The notes under the pieces: model-generated
The model's input: only the letters and a program-made list of their open reading frames with translations
What the model was told of the DNA's origin: nothing
Databases searched by the model: none
NCBI GenBank assembly: GCA_963725415.1
Contig: CAVRZY010000249.1
Coordinates: 1 to 59,282 of the forward strand
DNA length: 59,282 nt
Direction: 5' to 3'
DNA from: CAVRZY01 sp963725415
GTDB taxonomy: Bacteria; Acidobacteriota; Terriglobia; Bryobacterales; Bryobacteraceae
Shown: positions 16,745 to 25,845 of the stretch, in pieces
Numbering within the stretch: position 1 is the first letter of the stretch
How the letters are laid out: every line of letters begins with the position of its first letter
Made by a program: the position numbers and the translations under genes

Positions 16745-18826
16745 ATGAAAAAACTAATACTTCGCGGTTCACTAGCACTGATTGTTTTGGGGGCGGCCTA
16801 CGGGGCCTACCGTTTCTTCCAGCAACTCCCGCAGCGCCAGCAGCAGATAGCCACCACGGTGGTGCGGCAGAGCGACGTGGTCATTCGCAGCTATGCCCGG
16901 GGAGAGTTGCGGGCCGTCCGTTCGGCCATGCTGATCGCTCCGAATCTTTTCGGAACGGTCCAGGTGACCCGGCTGGCTCCGCTGGGTGGTCTCGCCAAAG
17001 AGAAAGACCTGATTGCGGAGTTCGACGATTCCGAGGTGCGCTCGCGGCTGGAAGAGAAGCAGCTCGAGCTGGACCAACTGGACGAGCAGCTCAAGAAGGC
17101 CCTGGCTGACCAGGCCATTCGCAACAACCAGGACCTGGTGGAATTGCTTCGGTCTCGATACTCCGTGCGGCGGGCCGACCTGGAAGTCAAACGGGCGGAA
17201 TTGAAGTCGGCGATCGATCAGAAAAAGGACCTGCTGACCCTGGAAGAGGCGCGGCGGCGGCTCAAACAACTGGAAAGCGACATTCAGTCGCGTTTGCAGC
17301 AGAGCGAGGCGGAACTGGCCGTACTGCGCGAGAAGAAGAACAAAGGGTTACTGGAATTGAAGCGTGAACAGCAGAGGCTGATGCAGGTGAAGCTGCTGGC
17401 GCCCATGAGCGGCTTGGTGGCCATCCGGCAGAGCCGGCCGATGGGCGTTTTCTTTGCCGGCATGCAGCTCCCCGACATCCGGGAAGGCGACCAGGTCTTC
17501 CCCGGAACCCCGGTGGCTGACGTGCTGGACCTGTCGGAACTGGAAGTGGCGGCTAAAGTGGGCGAGCTGGACCGGGCCAATCTGCACGAGGGCCAGGACG
17601 TTCTGATGCAACTCGACGCCGTGGCGGGCAAGAGATTCCACGGCAAGATCAAGAGCATGAGCGGGACTGCCAGCGCCAACGTGTGGTCCGGGGACCCGGC
17701 CAAGAAGTTTGACGTGGTCTTCTCGGTGGACATGAAGGAACTGCTGACAGGGCTGGGCGCGAAACCCGAACAGATCCGAAAAGTCCTGGAAACGGCCGAG
17801 CAGAACCGGAAGAAACCTCTCGTGGTTACGATGATGAGCTCCATGATGGGTGGGTCGGGAGGAGCACCGGGCGGGTTACCGGGAGAGCCGGGCGGCCAAG
17901 CGGGCGCTGTTATGGTGCAGATGGGTCCGGGCGCGACGGGCGGATCGGAGGCAGCCGGGATGGCAGGCCAGGAAGGAGGCAGCGCCAGAGAAGGCCGGGG
18001 TGGAAGAGGCGGAAGAGGTGGAACACAGGGCGGGGCCGAGGGTCAGGGCGAACGGCGCACCATGCGATTCGGCGGGCAGATGTCGGAGGAGGACCAGAAG
18101 AAAGTCCGGGAGGCCCTGGAGAAGGCCCTGGGCGGGCGCAACATGCGGGATCTCAGCCCTGAAGAACGTCAACAGGTGATCGCGAAGATTCAAGAGACCG
18201 TTAAGCTGCCAGCCATGGCCAAGCCAGCCGCCGCGGGAGCGGGCCAGCAGGGCGGCGGTGCGGGAACGGCTGGAGCCACAGTCACTGCGGTGCCGGGAGC
18301 GCCTGGGGAAGGCAGGCGGGCCATGGCCTCTGGGGCCGGCGGGCCAGGTGGAACAGGAGGCTCCGGGGACGCCAGCGGGCCGCCGCGTGGCTTCGGCATG
18401 GGGAGCTCGCCGCAATTCAGCGATAAGGACCTGGAGAACGCCAAGCTGCCGCCTCCTCCCGAGGAGGACAGCCAACTGGAGGTCTTGCTGCGCCCGGGAC
18501 TGCTGGCTGATGTCGAGATCATCGTGGAAAAGATTCCCAACGCGATCCACATTCCGGTCCAGGCCGTCTTCGAGAAGGAAGGCAAGCCGGTGGTGTACGT
18601 GAAGGTGGCGAACACCTTCGAACCGCGCGTCATCAAACCCCTCAAGCGGAGCGAATCGACGATGGTGATCGCGGAAGGGCTGAAAGCGGGCGAGATCCTG
18701 GCCTTGGCGGATCCCACCGCGAGGAAGGGCGAAGAAGGAAAGAGCAGAAACCAGCCGGCGGCGCAGGCCCCGGCATGCCGGTGGGCGGCGGGGCGGGGGC
18801 GGCTCGCGGGGAGGCAGGTAGAATGA
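16745..18826 (+). CDS. Membrane fusion protein with a Gly-rich insert (third of three)
   Basis: A 693-residue adaptor: N-terminal transmembrane helix (residues ~5-25), lipoyl half-motif L-A-P-L-G-G-L-A-K-E-K-D-L-I-A-E-F-D, a long charged coiled coil (residues ~90-210), and the second half-motif L-A-P-M-S-G-L-V-A. The barrel is then interrupted by ~200 residues (about 355-570) rich in Gly, Ala and Met. These enclose a short charged helical stretch (S-E-E-D-Q-K-K-V-R-E-A-L-E-K-A-L). The membrane-proximal domain resumes at L-R-P-G-L-L-A-D-V-E-I. The last ~30 residues are Arg/Ala-rich and may be out of frame. The stop overlaps the permease start by four bases (18823-18826). Confidence 0.85.
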   Translation: MKKLILRGSLALIVLGAAYGAYRFFQQLPQRQQQIATTVVRQSDVVIRSYARGELRAVRSAMLIAPNLFGTVQVTRLAPLGGLAKEKDLIAEFDDSEVRSRLEEKQLELDQLDEQLKKALADQAIRNNQDLVELLRSRYSVRRADLEVKRAELKSAIDQKKDLLTLEEARRRLKQLESDIQSRLQQSEAELAVLREKKNKGLLELKREQQRLMQVKLLAPMSGLVAIRQSRPMGVFFAGMQLPDIREGDQVFPGTPVADVLDLSELEVAAKVGELDRANLHEGQDVLMQLDAVAGKRFHGKIKSMSGTASANVWSGDPAKKFDVVFSVDMKELLTGLGAKPEQIRKVLETAEQNRKKPLVVTMMSSMMGGSGGAPGGLPGEPGGQAGAVMVQMGPGATGGSEAAGMAGQEGGSAREGRGGRGGRGGTQGGAEGQGERRTMRFGGQMSEEDQKKVREALEKALGGRNMRDLSPEERQQVIAKIQETVKLPAMAKPAAAGAGQQGGGAGTAGATVTAVPGAPGEGRRAMASGAGGPGGTGGSGDASGPPRGFGMGSSPQFSDKDLENAKLPPPPEEDSQLEVLLRPGLLADVEIIVEKIPNAIHIPVQAVFEKEGKPVVYVKVANTFEPRVIKPLKRSESTMVIAEGLKAGEILALADPTARKGEEGKSRNQPAAQAPACRWAAGRGRLAGRQVE

Positions 18827-20083
18827 CCAATCCCTTGGCCGGGTACCTGCCCGAGCTGTACATGGGGCTTTCCAGCCTCCTGGTCCACAAACTGCGCAGC
18901 CTGCTGACCATGCTGGGCATGATCTTCGGCGTGGGCGCGGTGGTGGCCATGCTGTCGATCACCGCGGGCGCGCAGAAGGAGATGATGAGCTTACATCGAC
19001 CTGCTGGGCGTCAACAACATCATCATCGAGGCCAAGGAGGCCGTGGACCGGAACGAACTTCAGGCCCGGCGGGCGATCTCGCCAGGGCTGACGTTCCGCG
19101 ATTTTCGGGCCATCTCGGAGAATGTGCAGGGCCTGGAGGCGCTGACGCCGCGCAAGCGCTTCAAGCCCATGAAGGTGCTGCCCAAGACGACCCAGGAACT
19201 TCCGGTGCTGATCGGCGTACTGCCGAATTTCGCCCACATCAACAACCTGAAGATGGTGGCGGGGCGGTTTCTCAGCGAGGATGACGACCAGCGTTCGGCA
19301 CCGGTGTGCGTGCTGGGGGAATCCGTCAAGGTGAACCTGCTGGGCTATGACGACGCCGTGGGCAAGTACGTGAAGATCAACGACACCTGGCTGCAAGTCA
19401 TCGGGATTCTGGCGCAGCAGGCCAGCTCGGAGTCCGAAGTGGAGGGCATGGAGGCCATCAACCGCAACAACATGGTGGTGGCGCCGCTGAACACGGTCAT
19501 GCGCCGCTTCGAGGACTCCAACAGCTATCTCAAGGACGAGATTGATGGGATCTACATCCGAGTTACTCCCAATACCGATTCCATCGAGACGGCGAACGTG
19601 GTGCGCGCCATTCTGACGGCCACCCATAAAGACGCGGGCGATTTCAACGTGGTGGTGCCGGCGGACCTGCTGGAGCAGAAGCGCCGGACGCAGTTCATTT
19701 TCAGCGTGGTGATGATCTGCATCGCCGGCATCTCGCTGCTGGTGGGCGGCATCGGGATCATGAACATCATGCTGGCCACAGTGCTGGAGCGGACGCGCGA
19801 AATCGGCATCCGCAGGGCCATCGGGGCCAAGCAGTCCGACATCATCCGCCAGTTCCTGACGGAAGCCGTCCTCATATCGATTGTTGGGGGATTGATCGGG
19901 ATCGGGTTCGGCTTCGGGCTGTCGCGGATCATCGGGGCCGCAGCCGGATGGTCCACCGTGGTTACTGCCACCTCGATTGCGGTGGCCTTCGGGGTCTCGG
20001 TTTTCATCGGGCTTCTGTTCGGCAGTTATCCCGCTGTGCAGGCGGCCAAACTGGATCCGATCGAGGCCATCCGGTACGAGTGA
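18823..20083 (+). CDS. ABC-type permease, MacB/FtsX-like (one apparent frameshift)
   Basis: Inner-membrane permease of the MacB type, ~419 residues when reconstructed. It has the first transmembrane helix at L-R-S-L-L-T-M-L-G-M-I-F-G-V-G-A-V-V-A, a periplasmic core domain, and the FtsX-like three-helix C-terminus. The C-terminus includes the coupling segment E-R-T-R-E-I-G-I-R-R-A-I-G-A, which contacts an ATPase. The frame breaks near 18992, where an extra T in AGCTTACATC shifts it. Without it the protein reads S-Y-I-D-L-L-G-V-N-N-I-I-I-E. No ATPase domain is fused and no ATPase gene is adjacent, so its energy source must be encoded elsewhere. Confidence 0.88.
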
Positions 20084-20139
20084 GGCCTGTTTCGCGCAAA
20101 GACGCAGAGGTGACGCAAAGGGCGCAAAGAAGAATTGAT

Positions 20140-21779
20140 ATGCGATTGAACTTTCTGATTTCCGGAGTGTTTTGCGCTTCCTGTTTGCTGGCTCAGGAAG
20201 CGCCCTCGTTTCCGAGCGCTGCATATTTTCGGGACCACTTCACGACTCCCAAGACGCGGGTCGAGCTGCGGCCTCCAGTGCGGTTGCAGGATTTCGTGGT
20301 GGATGGGAAGCTGGAGCTGTCGCTGCGTTCGTACTTAGAGCTGGTGATGGCGAACAGCACCGACATTTCGATCCAGCGGCTGTCGCTGGAAATCCCAAAG
20401 AACGCCATCCTGCGGGCGTTCGGGACTTTTGACCCGAGTTTCACGGGTGCCTTCGACGCCACGCGGCAGAAATCCGCGTCCACTACGGCGCTGGCCGGCG
20501 CAAGCCTGCTGAATGCGCTGTCCCAGCGGGCTACCACCCTGTACACGCAGAGGCTGGAGAACGGGACGCAGTTTACCGTGGGGTTCAACGGCAGCAAAGA
20601 CTCCTCGAACAACGCCTTTGCCACTGTCAACCCGGCGCTCAATGCGTCGCTGCGGTTCGGATTCACGCAACCTCTGCTCAGAGACCGCGGGGGCTACGTG
20701 ACACGCCTGCCGATTATGCTCGCGCGCAGCCAGTTGCGGAAGAGCGAGTATGATTTGCGCGACACGTTGACGCGACTGATTGCCACGGCCGAAACCGCCT
20801 ACTGGGACGTCATCGAGTCCCGGGAGCGCCTCAAGGTCCAGGAGGAATACCTGAAGCTGTCAGAGGTAGCCTTGAAGCGCGCGCAGCGGGAATTGGAGCT
20901 GGGGCCCTGTCTCCACTGGACATCTTCCGGCCGCAGCAACAGTATGCCACTGCGGAGATCCAGGTGTCCCAGTTCCGCTTCCAGTTGGGCCAGCGCGAGG
21001 ACGCGCTGCGCCGGCAGATTAGCGTGGATCTGGACCCCGAGATCCGCAAGCTGCCCATCGTGCTGACCGAAACGGTCTCGCCGGCCCTGGAGACCGCTTC
21101 GATCGATCAGGAAGCGGCGGTGGAGAAGGCGCTGGCCTTGCGGCCGGATCTGAGGTCTTCGCTCCAGACCCTGGACGCCGATGAATTGAGGATCAAACAG
21201 AGTACAAATGCTTTGCGTCCCGACCTGTCGCTCACCGCAAGTTACAGCGCGCAGGGCCGCGGTGGGATGCTCTATGATCGGACCAACGTGTTCGGGCAGT
21301 CCCAACTGGTGAACGTGACCCCCGGGGGCTTCGGGGACGCGCTGGACCAGATGTTCGGGTTCGGCCTTCCGACCTACCAGTTCGGTCTGACGCTGCGGCT
21401 CCCGCTGCGCGACCGGTCCCGAAGCGCGGACCTGGCCGACGCGCTGATCCAGAAGCGGCTGGACAGCCTGCGCGCGCGCAGTATCGAGCAGCAGATCCGC
21501 CTGGACGTGCTCAATGGCATCAACCAGGTGGAATCCAGCAAAGCCGCGGTCGCGCTGGCTAAGGTGGCGGTCGAGTTCGCGCAAAAACAGGTGGACGCGG
21601 AGCAGAAGAAATACGATCTGGGCACCAACATCATGTACTTCGTGTTGCAGGCCCAGACGGACCTGGCCAGCGCCGAATCCACACTGGTCACGCAGTCCAT
21701 CAACTACCGCCGCAGCCTGCTGACCCTGTTGCGATACACCGGCGAGCTGCTGGAGGAGCGCGGCGTGGCGGTACAATAG
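20140..21779 (+). CDS. Outer-membrane efflux channel, TolC family (one apparent frameshift)
   Basis: Outer-membrane factor of ~546 residues when reconstructed, with an N-terminal signal peptide (residues 1-18, ending L-L-A-Q). Two repeats of long helices and barrel strands are recognisable, including the T-A-E-T-A-Y-W-D-V-I-E-S and Y-R-R-S-L-L-T-L-L-R segments. The frame breaks near 20909, where a run of four G lacks a fifth. Adding one gives E-L-G-A-L-S-P-L-D-I-F-R-P-Q-Q-Q-Y-A-T-A-E and leads into the second half ending at 21779. It closes the operon with the three adaptors and permease and would be the exit duct of that pump. Confidence 0.88.
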
Positions 21780-21796
21780 CAGGCGGCTGGCTGCTG

Positions 21797-21808
21797 GCGG
21801 CTAGCCGC
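21797..21808. repeat. Perfect 12-bp palindrome between tolC-like gene and mutL
   Basis: GCGGCTAGCCGC lies in a short GC-rich gap of repeated GGCTGGCTGCTGGCGGCTAG words. It may contribute to a terminator and resembles the other intergenic hairpins here. Confidence 0.4.
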
Positions 21809-21814
21809 TAGCCT

Positions 21815-23734
21815 ATGGGCCGCATCCGCATCCTCTCCGACGAAGTCGCCAATAAGATTGCGGCTGGGGAGGTGGTGGAGCGGCCGGCCTCGGTAGTAAA
21901 GGAGCTGTTGGAGAATTCCCTGGATGCGGGCGCGTCGGAACTGCGCGTTGAGGTCTCCGGGGGCGGGCGGCGGCTGGTTCGGGTAGCCGACAACGGCTGC
22001 GGCATGCTGTGCGACGATGCCATGCTGGCCTTTGAGCGCCATGCCACCAGCAAGCTCTCCGGCGTCAAGGACCTGCTGTCGATTGCCACCCTGGGATTCC
22101 GCGGCGAAGCCCTGCCGTCGATCGCTTCCGTCTCCCGTCTGGTACTGGAGACGCGGGCGGCCGAGGAACTCACCGGGACCCGCGTGGAAGTCGCGGGCGC
22201 CAAAATGCTGCGCGCGTCGGAAGCAGCGCTGGCGCCCGGCACGCAGGTCACGGTGCGCGATCTCTTCTACAACGTTCCGGCGCGCAAGAAATTCCTGCGC
22301 TCGGAGCAGACCGAGCTGGCGCACATCGCTTCCCTGGTGACGCATTACAGCCTGGCCCACCCGGAGAAGACCTTCCTGTTGCGCAGTGACGCCAAGGAAC
22401 TGCTGAACGTGACTCCGGTTGAGAAGCTGCGGGACCGCGTGTACCAGGTTTTTGGCAGCCGGATTCTGGAGGAGCTAGTGGACCTGGGAGTGCGGGAGCG
22501 GCAACTGGAGCTGCCCGCGCCGAGAGGCCGCCAGCAAGACCTTCCGGCTGCGCGGGTTCATCTCGCGGCCCCAGGTGCAGAAGACCAACCGCAACTCGAT
22601 CTTCCTGTTTGTGAACCGGCGACTGATCCGGGACCGCCTGCTGCTGCACGCCATTTCTTCGGCCTATCACAACCTGATCCCGCCGGCCTGTTTCCCGTTT
22701 GCGCTGCTGTTTCTGGAATGCGATTGCGGCGAGGTGGACGTGAACGTCCATCCCTCCAAGACCGAAGTGCGGTTCCGGCGCCAGTCTTTCGTGCACGATT
22801 TTGTGCGGGACGCGATCCGGGAAGCGCTGATCGAGTCCCGGCCGGTCTCGGCGATTCCTCTGCCAGCCCAGGCGCAGCCGGCGGCCGAGCTGCCGTACTC
22901 GGAGTTTTCGCAGCGGATCGAAAGCCAGAGTTGGGCAGAGCCGCCGTCCGAAATCGGCTCCCGGGTGGGGAGCGAGGTTCCGGAAGAGCTGCCGGAATTC
23001 ACCCTGCGCGGGCCAGGCCGCCTGCTGCGCGCCTGGATTTCGGCGAAGGCGCGATACCCGTGAGCGAACCGGCCCCGCTGAAGCTGCCCGTTCCGGACAC
23101 GCACGGCGGGTTTCCTGCCGAGGACTTCCCCGAGCCTTCGCAGAGCTTGTCGGCGCTGGCCGATCTGCGAACGCTCGGGCAGCTCCAAGACAGCTTCATC
23201 GTTGCCGCGGGGCGGGACGGGCTGTGGATCGTCGATCAGCACGTGGCTCACGAGCGGATTTTGTTCGAGCAGATCCTCAAGCAGCGAGCGGCGGGACGGG
23301 TCCAGATGCAGCGGCTGCTGATGCCGCTGATCGTTCAGCTCACGCCGGCGCAGGAGATCGAGTACAGCCGCATCGCAGAGGAGCTGGGGGCGATCGGCTT
23401 CGAGACCGAGCCGTTCGGCCACCGGACCGTGGCGGTGAAAGCGGCGCCTGCCGGGATCAGCGCCGCCGACCTCGAGAAGCTGATCTTCGAGATTCTGGAA
23501 ATCGCCGAGCGCGAGCTGCGCAAGACCTCGCTGGAGGACCTGCGGCGGGGGATTGCCGCCTCGATTGCCTGCCACGCGGCCATCAAAGTCAACATGCGGC
23601 TGGAGCAGGGCAAGATGGAATGGCTGCTGAGGTCCCTGGCGGCCACCGAGTGCCCGATGAGCTGCCCGCACGGGCGGCCCATCGCGCTGCGGTACTCGCT
23701 GCGCGACATCCTGAAGGGATTCCACCGGATCTAA
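21815..23734 (+). CDS. mutL: DNA mismatch repair protein MutL (two compensating frameshifts)
   Basis: Mismatch-repair matchmaker, 639 residues. The GHKL ATPase motifs are intact: L-L-E-N-S-L-D-A-G-A, D-N-G-C-G-M, and A-T-S-K-L with G-F-R-G-E-A-L. The C-terminal domain carries D-Q-H-V-A-H-E-R-I-L-F-E, matching the metal-binding endonuclease motif, and also A-C-H-A-A-I-K and C-P-H-G-R-P. It is therefore an endonuclease-type MutL of organisms lacking MutH. The frame shifts by an extra base near 22515 (after L-E-L-P-A) and returns somewhere in 22990-23045 within the variable linker. The middle third reads F-I-S-R-P-Q-V-Q-K-T-N-R-N in the other frame. No ribosome site is obvious before ATG 21815. 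Confidence 0.93.
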   Translation: MGRIRILSDEVANKIAAGEVVERPASVVKELLENSLDAGASELRVEVSGGGRRLVRVADNGCGMLCDDAMLAFERHATSKLSGVKDLLSIATLGFRGEALPSIASVSRLVLETRAAEELTGTRVEVAGAKMLRASEAALAPGTQVTVRDLFYNVPARKKFLRSEQTELAHIASLVTHYSLAHPEKTFLLRSDAKELLNVTPVEKLRDRVYQVFGSRILEELVDLGVRERQLELPAPRGRQQDLPAARVHLAAPGAEDQPQLDLPVCEPATDPGPPAAARHFFGLSQPDPAGLFPVCAAVSGMRLRRGGRERPSLQDRSAVPAPVFRARFCAGRDPGSADRVPAGLGDSSASPGAAGGRAAVLGVFAADRKPELGRAAVRNRLPGGERGSGRAAGIHPARARPPAARLDFGEGAIPVSEPAPLKLPVPDTHGGFPAEDFPEPSQSLSALADLRTLGQLQDSFIVAAGRDGLWIVDQHVAHERILFEQILKQRAAGRVQMQRLLMPLIVQLTPAQEIEYSRIAEELGAIGFETEPFGHRTVAVKAAPAGISAADLEKLIFEILEIAERELRKTSLEDLRRGIAASIACHAAIKVNMRLEQGKMEWLLRSLAATECPMSCPHGRPIALRYSLRDILKGFHRI

Positions 23735-23739
23735 GGGCG

Positions 23740-24840
23740 TCAGTCCCTGACCAGATAGGCTTCCACCATGAACTCGTCAGGAGGGATGGGGTGAAGCGTG
23801 AGGTTGCGGAAGAGGATGGCGTCCCGGCGGCTGCGACGGCCCGCCCCGCCGGCCACGGGCAGCGATTGCAGGCCGCCGAAGATCTTCGGGGCATAGTAAA
23901 AAAGGATCCTGTCCACCAGGCCGGACTCCAGGGCGGCCCAGTTAACCTTGCTGCCCGCTTCGATCATCAGGGACAGGCGCATCTCTCCGGCGAGGTGGTC
24001 GATCACGCGCGCGAGATCGGGGCGGCCGGCGGGTCCGTCAAAGACCAACACGCTCACGCCGCGCTGCTCGAGCAGTAGGCGGCGCTCTGGCGAAGCGGCC
24101 GAGGTGGTGACCACCAAGAGATCGGAGTTCGCGCTGGCGACCATGCGGGAGTGCGGCGGAATCCTCAACTGGGAATCCAGCACGATGCGGAGCAGGGGAC
24201 GGCTGCGCTCAAGCCCGGTGCGGTCGGTCAGGAGGCAATCGTCGGCCAGCACCGTACCGATGCCGGTGAGGATGGCGTCGGATTGATGGCGGAGTTGCTG
24301 GACCTGGGCGCGCGCCCGCTCGCTGGTGATCCAGCCGAGGTTGTCCTCCGGCGCGGCGATCTTGCCGTCCAGGGTTAGCGCGGCTTTCAGAGTGACCAGG
24401 GGGCGGCCAGTGCGCATGAAGTGGACGAAGGGCTCGTTGAGCTTCTCGGCTTCCACCGTGTGCTCGGCGGCGATCTCGACAGCCAGGCCGGCGGCGCGCA
24501 GGCGGGCGAGACCTTCTCCCGCCACCCGCGGGTTGGGATCTTGCATGGCGGCCATAACGCGGCTGACGCCGGCGGCGATGATGGCATCGGTGCAAGGAGG
24601 GGTGCGCCCCTGGTGAGTGCAGGGTTCCAGGGTCACGTAAAGCGTGGCGCCGCGGGCCCTGTCGCCGGCCTCCTGGAGCGCCAGGATCTCGGCGTGCTGG
24701 ACGCCGGCATAGCTGTGGAAGCCGCGGCCGGCCACTTGCTCGTCGCGTACTACCACGGCGCCCACGGCCGGGTTGGGACTGGTCCGACCCACACCCTGGC
24801 GGGCCAGCTCCAAAGCCTGACGCATGTAGTCCGGGTTCAT
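23740..24840 (-). CDS. ribD: Bifunctional riboflavin deaminase/reductase
   Basis: 366-residue enzyme for two successive riboflavin steps. The N-terminal deaminase domain has the zinc-site segments H-A-E-I-L-A-L (His plus catalytic Glu) and E-P-C-T-H-Q-G-R-T-P-P-C. The C-terminal reductase domain begins at R-P-L-V-T-L-K-A-A-L-T-L-D-G-K-I-A and ends with the I-E-A-G-S and Y-Y-A-P-K segments. The start overlaps the ftsY stop by four bases (24837-24840), so the two are co-translated. The other riboflavin genes are not in this window. It converges on mutL with only five bases between stops. Confidence 0.95.
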   Translation of the reverse strand: MNPDYMRQALELARQGVGRTSPNPAVGAVVVRDEQVAGRGFHSYAGVQHAEILALQEAGDRARGATLYVTLEPCTHQGRTPPCTDAIIAAGVSRVMAAMQDPNPRVAGEGLARLRAAGLAVEIAAEHTVEAEKLNEPFVHFMRTGRPLVTLKAALTLDGKIAAPEDNLGWITSERARAQVQQLRHQSDAILTGIGTVLADDCLLTDRTGLERSRPLLRIVLDSQLRIPPHSRMVASANSDLLVVTTSAASPERRLLLEQRGVSVLVFDGPAGRPDLARVIDHLAGEMRLSLMIEAGSKVNWAALESGLVDRILFYYAPKIFGGLQSLPVAGGAGRRSRRDAILFRNLTLHPIPPDEFMVEAYLVRD

Positions 24841-25788
24841 GTTTCGAGCAGTGAGGCGATAAACTTCTCCGGCTCGAATGGTAGCAGATCGTCGGGCTTC
24901 TCGCCCACTCCCACGTAGCGGATGGGGAGGTTCAGCTCGCGGGCGATGGGAATCACGACGCCGCCTTTGGCGGTGCCGTCCAGCTTGGCGAGCACGATGC
25001 CGGTAACGCCGGAGGTGTCCGTGAAACGGCGCGCCTGCTCCAGTCCGTTCTGCCCGGTGGTTGCGTCCATGACCAGCAGAACCTCGTGGGGCGCGTCTGG
25101 GATCAGGCGAGTCGCGGTCCGGCGCATCTTCTCCAGTTCCGCCATGAGGTTCGACTTGGTGTGGAGCCGGCCGGCGGTGTCCACGATGACGTAGTCCACC
25201 TTGCGGGAGCGGCCGGCCTGGATGGCGTCGAACAGGACGGCGCTGGGGTCTGCGCCGGGTTTCTGGCGAATGAAGTCGCTGGCGGTTCGCTGGGCCCAGA
25301 TCTCGAGTTGCTCGATGGCCGCGGCGCGGAAGGTATCGGCGGCGCACATCAGCACGCTGCGGCCCTCGGCTTTGTAGCGATGGGCCAGCTTGCCGATGGT
25401 GGTGGTCTTGCCGGTGCCGTTGACTCCGACGATCATGACGACTGCGGGCGGCTGGCTGAGGCGAGGCACGGGCCGCTCGGTTGCCCGCAGCACTTCGATG
25501 AGATGCTGGCGGATGAGCTGCCGCAATTCCTGCGCCTCGCCCAGCAGCTTGCGATCCACTTTCTGGCGGATGAGTTCGAGGATCTCGCTGGTGGTCCTGA
25601 CGCCGATGTCGGCGGCGATCAGCGTGTACTCGAAGCTCCTCCAGAAGGCTGGCGTCAATCTCCTTCTTGCCCGCCAACGCATCCTCCAGGCGCGAAACGA
25701 GGCCAACGCGCGTTTTCTGAATGCCGCTCTTGAGGCGTTCCAAAAGAGTGGGCTCTTCCGGCACCGAGCCGAACAAGGTTTGGATCAT
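24837..25788 (-). CDS. ftsY: Signal recognition particle receptor FtsY (one apparent frameshift)
   Basis: SRP receptor GTPase, ~316 residues when reconstructed, the short form lacking a long acidic N-terminal domain. The N domain reads L-L-E-R-L-K-S-G-I-Q-K-T-R. The G domain has V-N-G-T-G-K-T-T-T (P-loop), D-T-F-R-A-A-A, D-T-A-G-R and T-K/A-K-L-D-G-T-A-K-G-G. The frame breaks near 25636, where GAGGAGCTTCGAG has one extra T. Without it the sequence reads L-L-E-E-L-E-Y-T-L-I-A-A-D-I-G. Overlap with ribD indicates an operon. Confidence 0.93.
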
Positions 25789-25845
25789 GAGGATTGAACT
25801 TCATTGTAGCGTCTGGCGTACTATGGTTTCCTTCGAAGGAGATTT

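Noticed and set aside
18775..18822. Earlier start for the permease at 18775
   Set aside because: It would add a Gly/Arg-rich stretch in front of the normal permease N-terminus and overlap the adaptor; ATG 18823 with a four-base overlap is the typical arrangement.
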